Assembly: GCA_964628035.1 (NCBI GenBank)
Contig: CAZVPI010000001.1
Span: 496,001-560,000 of the forward strand
DNA length: 64,000 bases
Direction of reading: 5' to 3'
Origin: UBA2199 sp964628035
GTDB lineage: Bacteria > Acidobacteriota > Aminicenantia > UBA2199
Made by a program: the position numbers and the translations under genes. The notes below the pieces were generated by a model. The model ran no database searches and was not told the DNA's origin. It saw only the letters and a list, made by a program, of their open reading frames with translations. Below are positions 26,735-35,893 of this stretch, one piece after another; the first letter of the stretch is position 1, and each line of letters starts with the position of its first letter.

Positions 26735-27382
26735 ATGGGCATCATCCACCTGAAACAATCCAAGATCCTGGAGGGGCAGATCGACGAATTCCTGGACACG
26801 GTCAGCCGCGGCTCGCTGACGTTCCGCAACGGCATCCAGGAATACCTGAACGGCGAGATCGGCCACTTCGAGGAGACGATCGCCGAGATCTCGCGCCTGG
26901 AGAACCGCGCCGACGACCTGCGCCACGCCATCGAGAACCAGCTGTACACCCATTCGCTGATCCCCGAGAACCGCGGCGACGTGCTGGGGCTGCTGGAGAA
27001 CATCGACACGGTGATCAACACAGAGAAGAAGACGCTGCTGCAGTTCTCGGTGGAGATGCCGGAGATTCCCGGCGAATACTCCCGCGACTACGTGGCCCTC
27101 GCCGACGTCTGCGTCCAGGCCGCCGAGGCGGTGCTGACCGCCGTGCGCGCCTTCTTCCATGATTTCAACATGGTGAAGAACTATCTGCACAAGGTCTATT
27201 TCCACGAGAAGGAGGCCGACAAGATCAGCGACCGCCTCAAGCGCCGCATCTTCGCCTCCGACCTCGACCTGAGCCGCAAGATCCACCTGCGCTATTTCGC
27301 CCTGCACATCGAGAACATCTCCGATCACGCCGAGGACGTGGCCGACCGCCTGGGCATCAGCACGATCAAGCGCAGCTTCTGA
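26735..27382 (+). CDS. DUF47 (PhoU-like) protein
   Basis: This 215-residue, all-helical protein of the DUF47/TIGR00153 group is related to PhoU. Features are FLDTVSRGSLTFRNGIQEYL near the start, ISRLENRADDLRHAIENQLYTHSLIPENRGDVLGLLENIDTVIN, and the C-terminal EKEADKISDRLKRRIF with HIENISDHAEDVADRL, which carries acidic metal-binding positions. Such proteins are nearly always encoded next to PiT permeases, as here (13 bases upstream), and are thought to control phosphate uptake. The start has GGAG upstream. Confidence 0.92.
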   Translation: MGIIHLKQSKILEGQIDEFLDTVSRGSLTFRNGIQEYLNGEIGHFEETIAEISRLENRADDLRHAIENQLYTHSLIPENRGDVLGLLENIDTVINTEKKTLLQFSVEMPEIPGEYSRDYVALADVCVQAAEAVLTAVRAFFHDFNMVKNYLHKVYFHEKEADKISDRLKRRIFASDLDLSRKIHLRYFALHIENISDHAEDVADRLGISTIKRSF

Positions 27383-27395
27383 GCGCGGACATGAG

Positions 27396-28646
27396 ATGAT
27401 CTACCTGTACCTGGTCAGCGGCATCTTCCTGGGCTGGTCGCTCGGAGCCAACCATGCCGCCAACGTCATCGGCACGGCCGTGGCCTCCAAGATGGTCCGC
27501 TTCCGCACGGCCGCGACCCTGTGCAGCGTGTTCCTGGTGCTGGGGGCGGTCTTCGGCGGCAGCGGCACCACCGCCACCCTCGGCAGCCTGGGGACGGTCA
27601 ATGCCATGGCCGGCGCCTTCATGGTCACCTTGGCCGCGGCCCTCTCGGTGTACTGGATGACCCAGCTGAAGCTGCCGGTGTCGACCTCGCAGGCGATCAT
27701 CGGCGCCATCCTGGGCTGGAACCTCTTCGCCGGCGTCGCGACCGACCTCGGCGCGCTGGCGCGGATCGTTCTCAGCTGGGGCGCGGCCATTGTCCTGACC
27801 GCGGCCTTGTCGGCTCTCCTCTATCTGCTCTTCCGCGCCGTGCTCAGGAGGTCGCGCGTCCACCTGCTGGCCCAGGACGCCTACACCCGCGCCGGGCTCG
27901 TCCTCGTCGGCGCCTTCGGCGCCTACAGCCTGGGGGCCAACAACATCGCCAACGTCATGGGCGTGTTCGTGCCCGTCTCCCCCTTCCACGACGTCGGCGT
28001 CGGCGGGCTGTTCACCCTCAGCGGCGTCCAGCAGCTCTTCCTGCTGGGCGGGATCGCCATCGCCGTCGGCGTGTTCACCTATTCGCGCAAGGTCATCCAG
28101 ACGGTCGGCAGCGACCTGCTGAAGCTTTCGCCGCTGGCGGGCTTCATCGTCGTGCTCTCGGAATCGCTGGTTCTTTTCCTCTTTTCCTCGAAGGCGCTGG
28201 AGGGTTGGCTCCAGGCCCACGGCCTGCCGACCATCCCGTTGGTCCCCATTTCCAGTTCGCAGGCGGTCATCGGCGGCATCATCGGCATCGCCGTCGTCCG
28301 CAAGGGGCGGGACATCCGCTTCCGCGTCCTGGGCGAGATCGCCCTGGGCTGGCTGGTCACGCCGCTGCTGGCCGGCATGATCACCTTCTTCGGCCTGTTC
28401 GTGCTGCAGAACGTCTTCGACCAGCAAGTGGTGCGCCGGCCGCCGGCGACGGTTGTCCGTGAAACCGCCGCCCCTGCCCGGCCTGCCCCCGTTGCCGCGA
28501 TCGGGGCCGCAAGCCCGGCGTCGCCGCGGGCCGTCGTGGCAGCCAAGAACCCGCCTCCGGCAAGTGAGAAAAAGCCCGGGGAGAAGAAGGATGCCGGGTA
28601 CAGTGGACAGGAAAGAAAATCGGGCATGGAACCGAAGGGATCGTGA
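27396..28646 (+). CDS. PiT-family inorganic phosphate permease
   Basis: This 416-residue inner-membrane permease has two copies of the PiT signature: GANHAANVIGTAVAS near the N-terminus and GANNIANVMGVFV near residue 180. About ten membrane helices and the family's LPVSTSQAIIGAILG and PISSSQAVIGGIIG repeats confirm it. It would take up phosphate (as metal-phosphate or with cations). The last 70 residues are an unusual Pro/Ala/Lys-rich hydrophilic tail, likely cytoplasmic. The start at 27396 lacks a strong ribosome site and is 13 bases after the DUF47 stop, so translational coupling is likely. It ends the run of phosphate-related genes. Confidence 0.93.
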   Translation: MIYLYLVSGIFLGWSLGANHAANVIGTAVASKMVRFRTAATLCSVFLVLGAVFGGSGTTATLGSLGTVNAMAGAFMVTLAAALSVYWMTQLKLPVSTSQAIIGAILGWNLFAGVATDLGALARIVLSWGAAIVLTAALSALLYLLFRAVLRRSRVHLLAQDAYTRAGLVLVGAFGAYSLGANNIANVMGVFVPVSPFHDVGVGGLFTLSGVQQLFLLGGIAIAVGVFTYSRKVIQTVGSDLLKLSPLAGFIVVLSESLVLFLFSSKALEGWLQAHGLPTIPLVPISSSQAVIGGIIGIAVVRKGRDIRFRVLGEIALGWLVTPLLAGMITFFGLFVLQNVFDQQVVRRPPATVVRETAAPARPAPVAAIGAASPASPRAVVAAKNPPPASEKKPGEKKDAGYSGQERKSGMEPKGS

Positions 28647-28813
28647 TCATGGGCGGTGCGGGCAATCCCCTGCAACCGGGCTGCGTGATGGGAAAGGAAT
28701 CGCCTATGAGCCCCATTTGCCTGTTGCGAATTGCCAATCACGATAACCTGGCCTATTGCTGCCGCTCGTCACGCGGCAGGTGTTTCCCGTCACGAGAGGC
28801 CGATTGAGCAAGT

Positions 28814-28848
28814 GGGCGCGCCGCTTCGCAGGGCTAGGCGGCGCGCCC
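28814..28848. terminator. Strong hairpin between convergent genes
   Basis: Perfect 11-bp GC stem (GGGCGCGCCGC at 28814-28824 with its inverse at 28838-28848) and a 13-base loop. There is no T tract on either side. It probably separates the PiT operon from the convergent DUF6429 gene. Confidence 0.45.
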
Positions 28849-28873
28849 GGGGACGGGGAAAGGGGATGGCGGC

Positions 28874-29116
28874 TCAGTTCTGCAGGTACTGCTTCTTCAG
28901 CTGCTCGGCCTTCATGCGGCCGGCCTCGGTGAACAGCACCGACTTGTTGTTCTGGTACTGGATGATCAGCTTCTCCTCGGCGAGCTTGTTCAGGGTCTCG
29001 AACAGGTAGCCCTTCCAGGCGCGGAAGACCTTTTCGCCCGGCGTCTTGCGCGATTCCTCCTCCCAGCCGGTGAGGAACATCAGCAGCAGGTTCAGGTCCT
29101 TGATCTTTTCCTCCAT
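28874..29116 (-). CDS. DUF6429-like small protein
   Basis: The 80-residue protein reads MEEKIKDLNLLLMFLTGWEE, then RAWKGYLFETLNKLAEEKLI and a C-terminal SVLFTEAGRMKAEQL. This is the layout of the DUF6429 family: a small winged-helix-like domain of about 80 residues with a W-K-G-Y core. The function is unknown; the fold suggests nucleic-acid or protein binding. The start at 29116 follows GGAGGAG. It is 32 bases downstream of the ComEA-like gene and on the same strand, so they share a transcript. Confidence 0.78.
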   Translation of the reverse strand: MEEKIKDLNLLLMFLTGWEEESRKTPGEKVFRAWKGYLFETLNKLAEEKLIIQYQNNKSVLFTEAGRMKAEQLKKQYLQN

Positions 29117-29148
29117 TTTCTCCTCCTCGGCTCCGCCGGCCGCCTCGA

Positions 29149-29448
29149 TCAGATGGTGATCAGAGGCTGCAGCCTGGCGAAGACCTTCTCGCCGATGCCC
29201 TTGACCTTCATCAGGTCCTGGACGCGCTTGAAGCCGCCGCTGCTTTTGCGGTAATCCAGGATGCGCTGGGCCATCTTGGCCCCGACCTGGGGCAGGGTGG
29301 TCAGCTGGGCGGCATCGGCGGTGTTGATGTTGACCAGCTTGGCCGTGCCGGCCGTCGCCGGCTTGTCGGCCGCCGCTAGCGGGGCGGCGGCGCTGATGGC
29401 CATCGCCAGGATGACCAGCAGGGTGAGAACGGGATTTTTGCATGTCAT
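29149..29448 (-). CDS. ComEA-like helix-hairpin-helix protein, exported
   Basis: A 99-residue protein with a signal peptide (LTLLVILAMAISAAAPLAAAD) and a ComEA-type domain: LVNINTADAAQLTTLPQVGAKMAQRILDYRKSSGGFKRVQDLMKVKGIGEKV, i.e. two helix-hairpin-helix motifs that bind the DNA backbone. In competent bacteria ComEA draws DNA into the periplasm; short exported versions without a membrane anchor are common in Gram-negatives. It lies divergent to the minor-pilin operon, which fits a role in natural transformation, though this is inference. The start at 29448 follows AGGAGG. Confidence 0.88.
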   Translation of the reverse strand: MTCKNPVLTLLVILAMAISAAAPLAAADKPATAGTAKLVNINTADAAQLTTLPQVGAKMAQRILDYRKSSGGFKRVQDLMKVKGIGEKVFARLQPLITI

Positions 29449-29726
29449 GCGTAACCTCCTGCTTCGCAGCCATTCATCTCCGGTGCCAAGCAAAGGCCGG
29501 CTGCAGGTGACCGCGATAGAAGCTCGATGGCAAAGGGGAAACGGCGTGCCGGCGCCGCGGTTCCGCGTCTTCAGAGCGTAAAGAATTCTTTACGGCGGCT
29601 TGCTGGATTGTCCAGCGGATTGTACGGCCGCCCGCGGGCCTGGGGCGCGAAATCCCCTGCGGACGGCCTTCTTCGCCGCGGGTCCTCCTGGCACGGCAAA
29701 TGAATCCTTGGCAACAGGAGGAACGC

Positions 29727-30086
29727 ATGCAAAAAGGCTTCACGTTGATCGAAACCATGGTTTCCCTGGCCCTGCTGGTTTTCGTCATCTTGGCCGGAGC
29801 GCGCCTGCTGGGTGCGGCGCTGGTCCAGACGCGGGGGGCGGCCGTCCGTTTCCGTCTGGCGGAGGCCTTCGACTATCACCGGCACTACCTCACTTCCCTC
29901 GCCTGGAACGCGGCCGAGCTGGCTGCAGGCACCTATTCCCGGCGCGACCGGGAGGTACGGATCACCTGGTGCGTCGAGCAGGTCGACCCCGCGCTGAAAC
30001 GGGTCCGTCTGCAGGCGGCGATCGGCCGGCTGGCCCTGTCGCTGCCCTTGAACCGCTCGCGGTTCATCCTGGAGGTGCTGCCATGA
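29727..30086 (+). CDS. Type IV pilin-like protein (PilV type)
   Basis: The 119-residue minor pseudopilin has a short basic leader and the prepilin peptidase site KGFTLIETMVSLALLVFVILAGARLLG: cleavage after Gly, Glu at +5, then a hydrophobic helix. GFTLIE plus the early position in a V-W-X-H operon points to a PilV/GspI-like minor pilin. The start at 29727 follows AGGAGG; an upstream in-frame ATG at 29700 is less likely. It overlaps the next gene by 4 bases (ATGA). Upstream the nearest gene (comEA-like) is divergent. Confidence 0.85.
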   Translation: MQKGFTLIETMVSLALLVFVILAGARLLGAALVQTRGAAVRFRLAEAFDYHRHYLTSLAWNAAELAAGTYSRRDREVRITWCVEQVDPALKRVRLQAAIGRLALSLPLNRSRFILEVLP

Positions 30087-30772
30087 TCCGCGGCTTCGGA
30101 CTGCTGGAGATGCTGATCGCCCTTTCGCTGGGCATGGCCGTTATGAGTGTGATCATCGCCCACGCCGGCGAGTCGGGCCGCATGGAACGGAAGATCAGCG
30201 GCAACCAGCAGCGGCTGGAGGCGATCTTCCACGCCGTGGACGCCATCAAGTCCGACCTGAACAAGTGCGGCATGCGCCTGCAGGAAGCGCGCCCCTTCAG
30301 CGGCCTCGCTCCCTTCGCGGCGTCGCCGGGGGCCTTCTCCTGCACCTACGGCCTGGCCGATGAGCCGCTCCTGGAAGGCGCCCTGCGCGGGCAGCAGTCG
30401 CTGCGCGTCGCCGCCGGCGAATGCTTCCGCAAGGCCCGGGCCGTCCTGCTGTTCGACCCGGCCAACGGAGCCTGGGAGCTGAACGAGGTCCAGTACCGCC
30501 TGGACGGGGTCCTGGTCATGAAGCGGCCGCTGCAGAGCGATTTCCCGCTCCGCAGCGCGGTGGTGGCCCTGAAGCGGGTCGAGTACCGCTACGACCCGGC
30601 GCAGCGCGTGCTGAAGCGCCGCAGCGACAACGGCACCTTCCAGCCGCTGCTGGAGCAGGTCAGCGATTTCTACGTGACCTTCTTCCCCGACGCCAACTCG
30701 GTCCTGTACCGCATCGAGATCGGCCGCAAGGAGCAGGTGCGGGGCTACGTCTTCCTGCTCAACGCGGTGTGA
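30083..30772 (+). CDS. Minor pilin, PilW type
   Basis: The 229-residue protein starts IRGFGLLEMLIALSLGMAVMSVII, a class III prepilin leader with Glu at +5 of the mature protein. This is followed by a long beta-rich domain with paired cysteines (NKCGM, FSCTYG, GECF). Length and order (after a PilV-like and before a PilX-like gene) suggest PilW, a minor pilin that primes type IV pilus assembly. It overlaps both neighbours by 4 bases. Confidence 0.82.
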   Translation: MIRGFGLLEMLIALSLGMAVMSVIIAHAGESGRMERKISGNQQRLEAIFHAVDAIKSDLNKCGMRLQEARPFSGLAPFAASPGAFSCTYGLADEPLLEGALRGQQSLRVAAGECFRKARAVLLFDPANGAWELNEVQYRLDGVLVMKRPLQSDFPLRSAVVALKRVEYRYDPAQRVLKRRSDNGTFQPLLEQVSDFYVTFFPDANSVLYRIEIGRKEQVRGYVFLLNAV

Positions 30773-32133
30773 GCGTGGACCGCCGCGGCCATGTCGTCCT
30801 GGTTCTGCTTTTCGCCCTGTTGCTGGCCGCTTGTGGCATGGCGCTGCTGAGCCATGGCGAGCTTCATGTTCAGGTCGTCGCCGCCCGCCGCAACCGCAGG
30901 ATGGCGGCAACGGCGCGCGAGCAGGCGCTGTTGCTCGGCCTGCACCGCTACCGGGAGAAACTGGCCGGCGCCGAGCTTCAATCGGCAGCCGACCCCGAGG
31001 CGGAACTGAGCGGCCCAGACTTGCTCCCCCCCTGGAACGAGGGGGAGATCGAGGTCAGCCTCGAATCGAGCCGCCGCCTGCTGCGCTGCGGCGAGGGCTT
31101 CCGCGTCACGCGCATTGAGGGCCTGTTGCGCGCCGTCAGCCGGGGCGGCCGGCAGGAGCATGCGGGGCGCGCCTCGGTCGACCTGGTGAGCGGCGACGTG
31201 CCGGCCGGGGAGGCGGGGCTCGTCATCGGTGGGACTCCGGCGCCCGCCGCCTTCTGGCTGGCCGGTCATGGGGTGAGCTACCATGGATCGCTGCTGCCCC
31301 AGGTCGGCTGCCCGGCTATGGCCATCGATCAGGGCAAGCTGCTGGCCGCGGCGCTGGGACTTGCGGTCGAGCTTCCCGACTGGCGGGCCATTCGCGAGGC
31401 CTTCGGACTGGAACCCTCGGGCGCTCCCGTTCTTCCTGGCGTCTACCTGGCCGGGGATGCCGGAAAGGTCCCGGCCGTCTTCGTCGAGGGCGACCTGCAG
31501 AAGCTGGTGTTCGTTGCCGCCCTGGGCTGGCAGGAAATCACCTTCGTCAGCGGGGGGCAAAGCCGGAAACTGCGTTACCGTCCCAGCGAGGCTTCGCTCT
31601 CATGGAGCGGCGATCCGGGCCGCGACGGAGCTTGCTTCGGGGAGAAGATCGTCGTCCATGGCAACGTTTGGGAGATCAGGCAGGAGGGGAAGGCGGCGTT
31701 CCTGGACGGGTCGCGCATCGAGCTGTTGGCCAGCGGGCGCATGAACGTCGCCACCGGCCTGGAGGGGGAGAACCTGGAACTGGGAAACAAGCGCTTTCCC
31801 AAGGTCCTGCTGATGACCTGCGGCCGCGATTTTTTCAGCAACGAAGCCGTGGACGGCGGCGTGGCCTTCATCCAAGCCGGCGACGCCGTTGTCGATGCCC
31901 AGGTGATCGCCGCCGGGCCGGTCGTGAACGGCCAGGGGCGGCTCGACCTCGGGGGCGGGTTGCTCGCTGCTGGGATCGAGAACCAGGGCGAGATCCACGT
32001 GGCAGGCGCCGCCGGCGATTTCGAGCTCGGGCGGCAGGTGCGCCTCCCCGGCTTCCGGCTGTTGCGCGATTTCCGAATCCACTTCATCGAGGAGAGAAGC
32101 CATGACGAATCGCAGGGGGCTGACGGTCTTTGA
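30769..32133 (+). CDS. Large PilX-like minor pilin operon protein with repeat-like C-terminus
   Basis: A 454-residue protein with a GTG start overlapping the PilW stop (GTGA). The N-terminus DRRGHVVLVLLFALLLAACGMALLSHGELHVQVVAARR is a PilX-like membrane helix followed by a basic heptad segment, but the Glu+5 of true pilins is missing. The middle part is unfamiliar. The last 120 residues are Gly/Val-rich, short, repeating strands (GGVAFIQAGDAVVDAQVIAAGPVVNG, then GGLLAAGIENQGEIHVAG) reminiscent of bactofilin-like or right-handed beta-helix folds. It is much longer than ordinary PilX. The gene overlaps the next by 32 bases. The helper role in pilus or secretion assembly is inferred from the operon. 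Confidence 0.7.
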   Translation: MSVDRRGHVVLVLLFALLLAACGMALLSHGELHVQVVAARRNRRMAATAREQALLLGLHRYREKLAGAELQSAADPEAELSGPDLLPPWNEGEIEVSLESSRRLLRCGEGFRVTRIEGLLRAVSRGGRQEHAGRASVDLVSGDVPAGEAGLVIGGTPAPAAFWLAGHGVSYHGSLLPQVGCPAMAIDQGKLLAAALGLAVELPDWRAIREAFGLEPSGAPVLPGVYLAGDAGKVPAVFVEGDLQKLVFVAALGWQEITFVSGGQSRKLRYRPSEASLSWSGDPGRDGACFGEKIVVHGNVWEIRQEGKAAFLDGSRIELLASGRMNVATGLEGENLELGNKRFPKVLLMTCGRDFFSNEAVDGGVAFIQAGDAVVDAQVIAAGPVVNGQGRLDLGGGLLAAGIENQGEIHVAGAAGDFELGRQVRLPGFRLLRDFRIHFIEERSHDESQGADGL

Positions 32134-32530
32134 GCTGCTGGTCACGGTCGGCCTGTTGTGGCTGCTGCTGCTGGTCGCGGCGCCGGCGCTGGGCTCGTTC
32201 TTCGCCCGCCAGGAGTTGCACGCCGCCATGCGTTCGGTCACCGTCGGCCTGAATGTCGCCCGCTGCCAGGCCATACGCGACGGCCGCCCGGTGCGGGCGG
32301 AGGTCGCCGGCGGCTTCCTGCGGCTCAGCCGCGACGACGGGGCGGCATGGACGGAAATCCGTCGCTTCGAGCTCGGCGGCAAGGTGGACGCAAGCGCCAA
32401 CGCCCGCCCGGTCTTTTCGCCGCTGGGCGACGTCGCCCCGCTGTGCACGATCCGCCTGCGCGGCAGGAAACGCTCCTGCCGGATCGTGGTTTCCATGTAC
32501 GGCCGCATCCGGGTTTACGAAAGCGGCTGA
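32102..32530 (+). CDS. GspH/FimT-family pseudopilin
   Basis: A 142-residue protein with a prepilin leader NRRGLTVFELLVTVGLLWLLLLVAAPALGSFFARQEL. The Glu at +5 is kept and the AP-(A/S)-L-x-x-F pattern is typical of FimT/GspH. RSVTVGLNVARCQAIRDGRPV matches the conserved helix of that family, and the tail is beta-rich with CTIRLRGRKRSCR. It ends the four-gene minor-pilin operon (V-W-X-H order). No pilus motor or major pilin gene is in the window. Confidence 0.87.
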   Translation: MTNRRGLTVFELLVTVGLLWLLLLVAAPALGSFFARQELHAAMRSVTVGLNVARCQAIRDGRPVRAEVAGGFLRLSRDDGAAWTEIRRFELGGKVDASANARPVFSPLGDVAPLCTIRLRGRKRSCRIVVSMYGRIRVYESG

Positions 32531-32602
32531 GTTTCGTGACAGGAGCCTCGCCGCCGGGATGAGATGTTCCAGGCGGTGTAGGTCGCAATCCGCTGCTGCT
32601 TG

Positions 32603-32917
32603 TCACTCGTCACGAAGCTTTTCTTCCACGGCGGCGAGCTTGCCCGCCATGGACAGCGGCTTGTCTCGGCGGTCGTCGACGCGCAGCGTCGTCGAGACCC
32701 GCAGGGCGCCCAGGCGGAACGGGGTTTCGTGCATGGCCCTGACCGCCGCCACGACCTCGTCCAGCTCGCCCTCCAGGATAGTCGACATGGGGGTGAGCAG
32801 CGACTTCAGCCCGGGAAAGCCGGCCAGCACCTTCTGCGTCTCGGCGACATGGGCGCTCAGGGAGGCCGATCCGGTCCCCAGGGGCACGACGGTCACTTCG
32901 GCTACGACCCGGCTCAA
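32603..32917 (-). CDS. MTH1187/YkoF-type thiamine-binding-like protein
   Basis: A 104-residue protein of the UPF0045/MTH1187 family: VVAEVTVVPLGTGSASLSAHVAE, TPMSTILEGELDEVVAAVRAMHE and RVSTTLRVDDRRDK. The family forms ferredoxin-like tetramers, some of which bind thiamine pyrimidine precursors; function in the cell is uncertain. The start is TTG at 32917, with AGGCGG 8 bases upstream and no in-frame ATG before the stop of the upstream gene, 10 bases away. It is likely co-transcribed with the C1 peptidase gene. Confidence 0.85.
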   Translation of the reverse strand: MSRVVAEVTVVPLGTGSASLSAHVAETQKVLAGFPGLKSLLTPMSTILEGELDEVVAAVRAMHETPFRLGALRVSTTLRVDDRRDKPLSMAGKLAAVEEKLRDE

Positions 32918-32927
32918 GGCGTGCCGC

Positions 32928-34211
32928 CTATTTGTTCACCTTGGCCAGCAGGCCGCGGGCCATGTCCTTGTGCACGGTGAAGGAGAGCATCTTCAGCTTC
33001 ACGTAGTCGCCGCGGAAGAAGAAATAGCCCTCGTGCTTGCCCCAGCGGGCCGAGCGGCCCGAGTCCTTGACCAGGAACCAGTCGTGGCCGGCATGCCTCT
33101 TATAGCCTACGATGTGGATGCCGTGGTCATCCTGGGTGGTGCGGTTGGCGATGCGGAACTCGCGGCTGTCCTGGTCGATGTGGTCAGCGGGAATGTCGAA
33201 GCTTGGGACGAAGCAGACGTCCTGGAATCCCAGCTTGCCGGGCTCGGAGACGTCGCCGCCGATGTTGACGCTGTAGCCGGCCCGCAACGCCTTGACGATC
33301 GTCCCGTACCATTCGCCCAGCGGCACGTTCAGGTACTCCTTGCTGTGCCACCAGTTGTCCGGCACGGTGAACTCCTGGAAGGTGTAGAACGGGAAATAGG
33401 TCGTGGACAGGAGGTCGACGTAGTCGTCCATGTCGAGAGGCGTCTCGTTCTTCAGGAACTCCTGCGGGGTCATCTCCCGTCCATCGTAGGTGAAGCGGGC
33501 CGGGGGCGCCCCCAGGTGCCTGTCCAGGAGAAGGGCCACGTGCTTCAGCACCGTCTCCTCGTCCCACAGGTCGTTGGCCTTCACGTATTCCAGGTAGCCC
33601 TTGACCTCGCTGATCAGGGGCTCGTGGTCCAGCTTGTCGCCGTCGATGCGGCGGCCGGGATAGGCCTCGGCGGGCACCAGGCCGTGCTCCTTCCAGATGC
33701 GGTTGATGGCGTTGCTCTCGCCGCCTTCGGCCACCAGCGAGGCGCCGCGCTCACGCACCCAGCGCCGAACCTTGGCCAGGTACTCCCAGTAAACGGTCCA
33801 CACCTCGGAGAGCTTGATCTTCTTGCCGCTGAGGCGGAAGATCTCCGACTCGTAGAACGAGGTGGCGGCGAAGCTCCAGCAGATGTTGGTGTTGTACTGG
33901 GCCAGCGGCGGGAAGTGGAACACGGTGCGATAAGCCTGCGGCGACGGGGGGGGCAGCACGCCGCCCATGTCCGACTGCAGGTTGCGCGCCTGCTCCCGCT
34001 CCTGCTTCTTCTCCTCGGCCTGGCGCTTGCGGATGGCGGCCGTCTCTTCGTCGCGGGCCGACTGCTCCTTGGTGCGCGCCTCTTCCATGGCCTTCAGCAC
34101 CGGGTCGCTGTAACGCTTTTCGTACTTGGCCTTGTTTTTCACCCCGGCCAGCAGCGGGGCGGCCGGCGGGACCAGCATGAGGCAAAGCACAATGGCGATG
34201 AGTTGTTTCAT
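32928..34211 (-). CDS. C1-family cysteine peptidase, bleomycin-hydrolase-like, exported
   Basis: A 427-residue protein with a signal peptide (QLIAIVLCLMLVPPAAPLLAG) and a charged, coiled-coil-like segment (about residues 35-80, rich in E, K, R). The papain-fold domain follows. NICWSFAATSFYESE gives the catalytic Cys111 and DHGIHIVGY the His363. At the third position the sequence is WFLVKDSGRSARWG, with Asp383 where papain has Asn. The insert-rich layout resembles bleomycin hydrolase/aminopeptidase C relatives. It is placed in the periplasm by its signal. The gene is 16 bases downstream of asnS on the same strand and has its own AGGAGCG site. Confidence 0.85.
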   Translation of the reverse strand: MKQLIAIVLCLMLVPPAAPLLAGVKNKAKYEKRYSDPVLKAMEEARTKEQSARDEETAAIRKRQAEEKKQEREQARNLQSDMGGVLPPPSPQAYRTVFHFPPLAQYNTNICWSFAATSFYESEIFRLSGKKIKLSEVWTVYWEYLAKVRRWVRERGASLVAEGGESNAINRIWKEHGLVPAEAYPGRRIDGDKLDHEPLISEVKGYLEYVKANDLWDEETVLKHVALLLDRHLGAPPARFTYDGREMTPQEFLKNETPLDMDDYVDLLSTTYFPFYTFQEFTVPDNWWHSKEYLNVPLGEWYGTIVKALRAGYSVNIGGDVSEPGKLGFQDVCFVPSFDIPADHIDQDSREFRIANRTTQDDHGIHIVGYKRHAGHDWFLVKDSGRSARWGKHEGYFFFRGDYVKLKMLSFTVHKDMARGLLAKVNK

Positions 34212-34227
34212 GTTCGCTCCTTGGGAA

Positions 34228-35619
<1,392 letters not shown>

Positions 35620-35641
35620 GGCCCACCTCGTGAAAGACCGC

Positions 35642-35670
35642 ATTGTAGCGCAAATTTCCGGGCCGGGCAA
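35642..35670 (-). promoter_or_regulatory. Promoter of asnS
   Basis: On the minus strand TTGCCC (35665-35670), 17-bp spacer, TACAAT (35642-35647), 22 bases before the ATG. Confidence 0.65.
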
Positions 35671-35672
35671 AT

Positions 35673-35828
35673 CCCGTCGGCACAATGATAGCCCCGATCA
35701 GCGGGGGTTTGGCCCCGCTGCCGGGGATGGAATAGCCTCCGGGACCCTGTCCCGTCGGCACAAGGATAGCCCCGATCAGCGGGGGTTTGGCCCCGCTGCC
35801 GGGGATGGAATAGCCTCCGGGACCCTGT
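35673..35828. repeat. Two tandem 78-bp repeats
   Basis: Copies at 35673-35750 and 35751-35828 differ at one base (CAATG versus CAAGG). Each contains the hairpin CAGCGGGG-GTTTGG-CCCCGCTG. They lie between the divergent asnS and 35894 genes, upstream of both promoters. Confidence 0.92.
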
Positions 35829-35858
35829 TCGCCCCTTCGGCCCGCGCCCTGTCTGCGG

Positions 35859-35887
35859 TTGACTTGCCGCGCGTTTCATTCCACAAT
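35859..35887 (+). promoter_or_regulatory. Promoter giving a probable leaderless mRNA for the 35894 gene
   Basis: TTGACT (35859-35864), 17-bp spacer, CACAAT (35882-35887), then GGGGCC and ATG at 35894. Confidence 0.7.
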
Positions 35888-35893
35888 GGGGCC

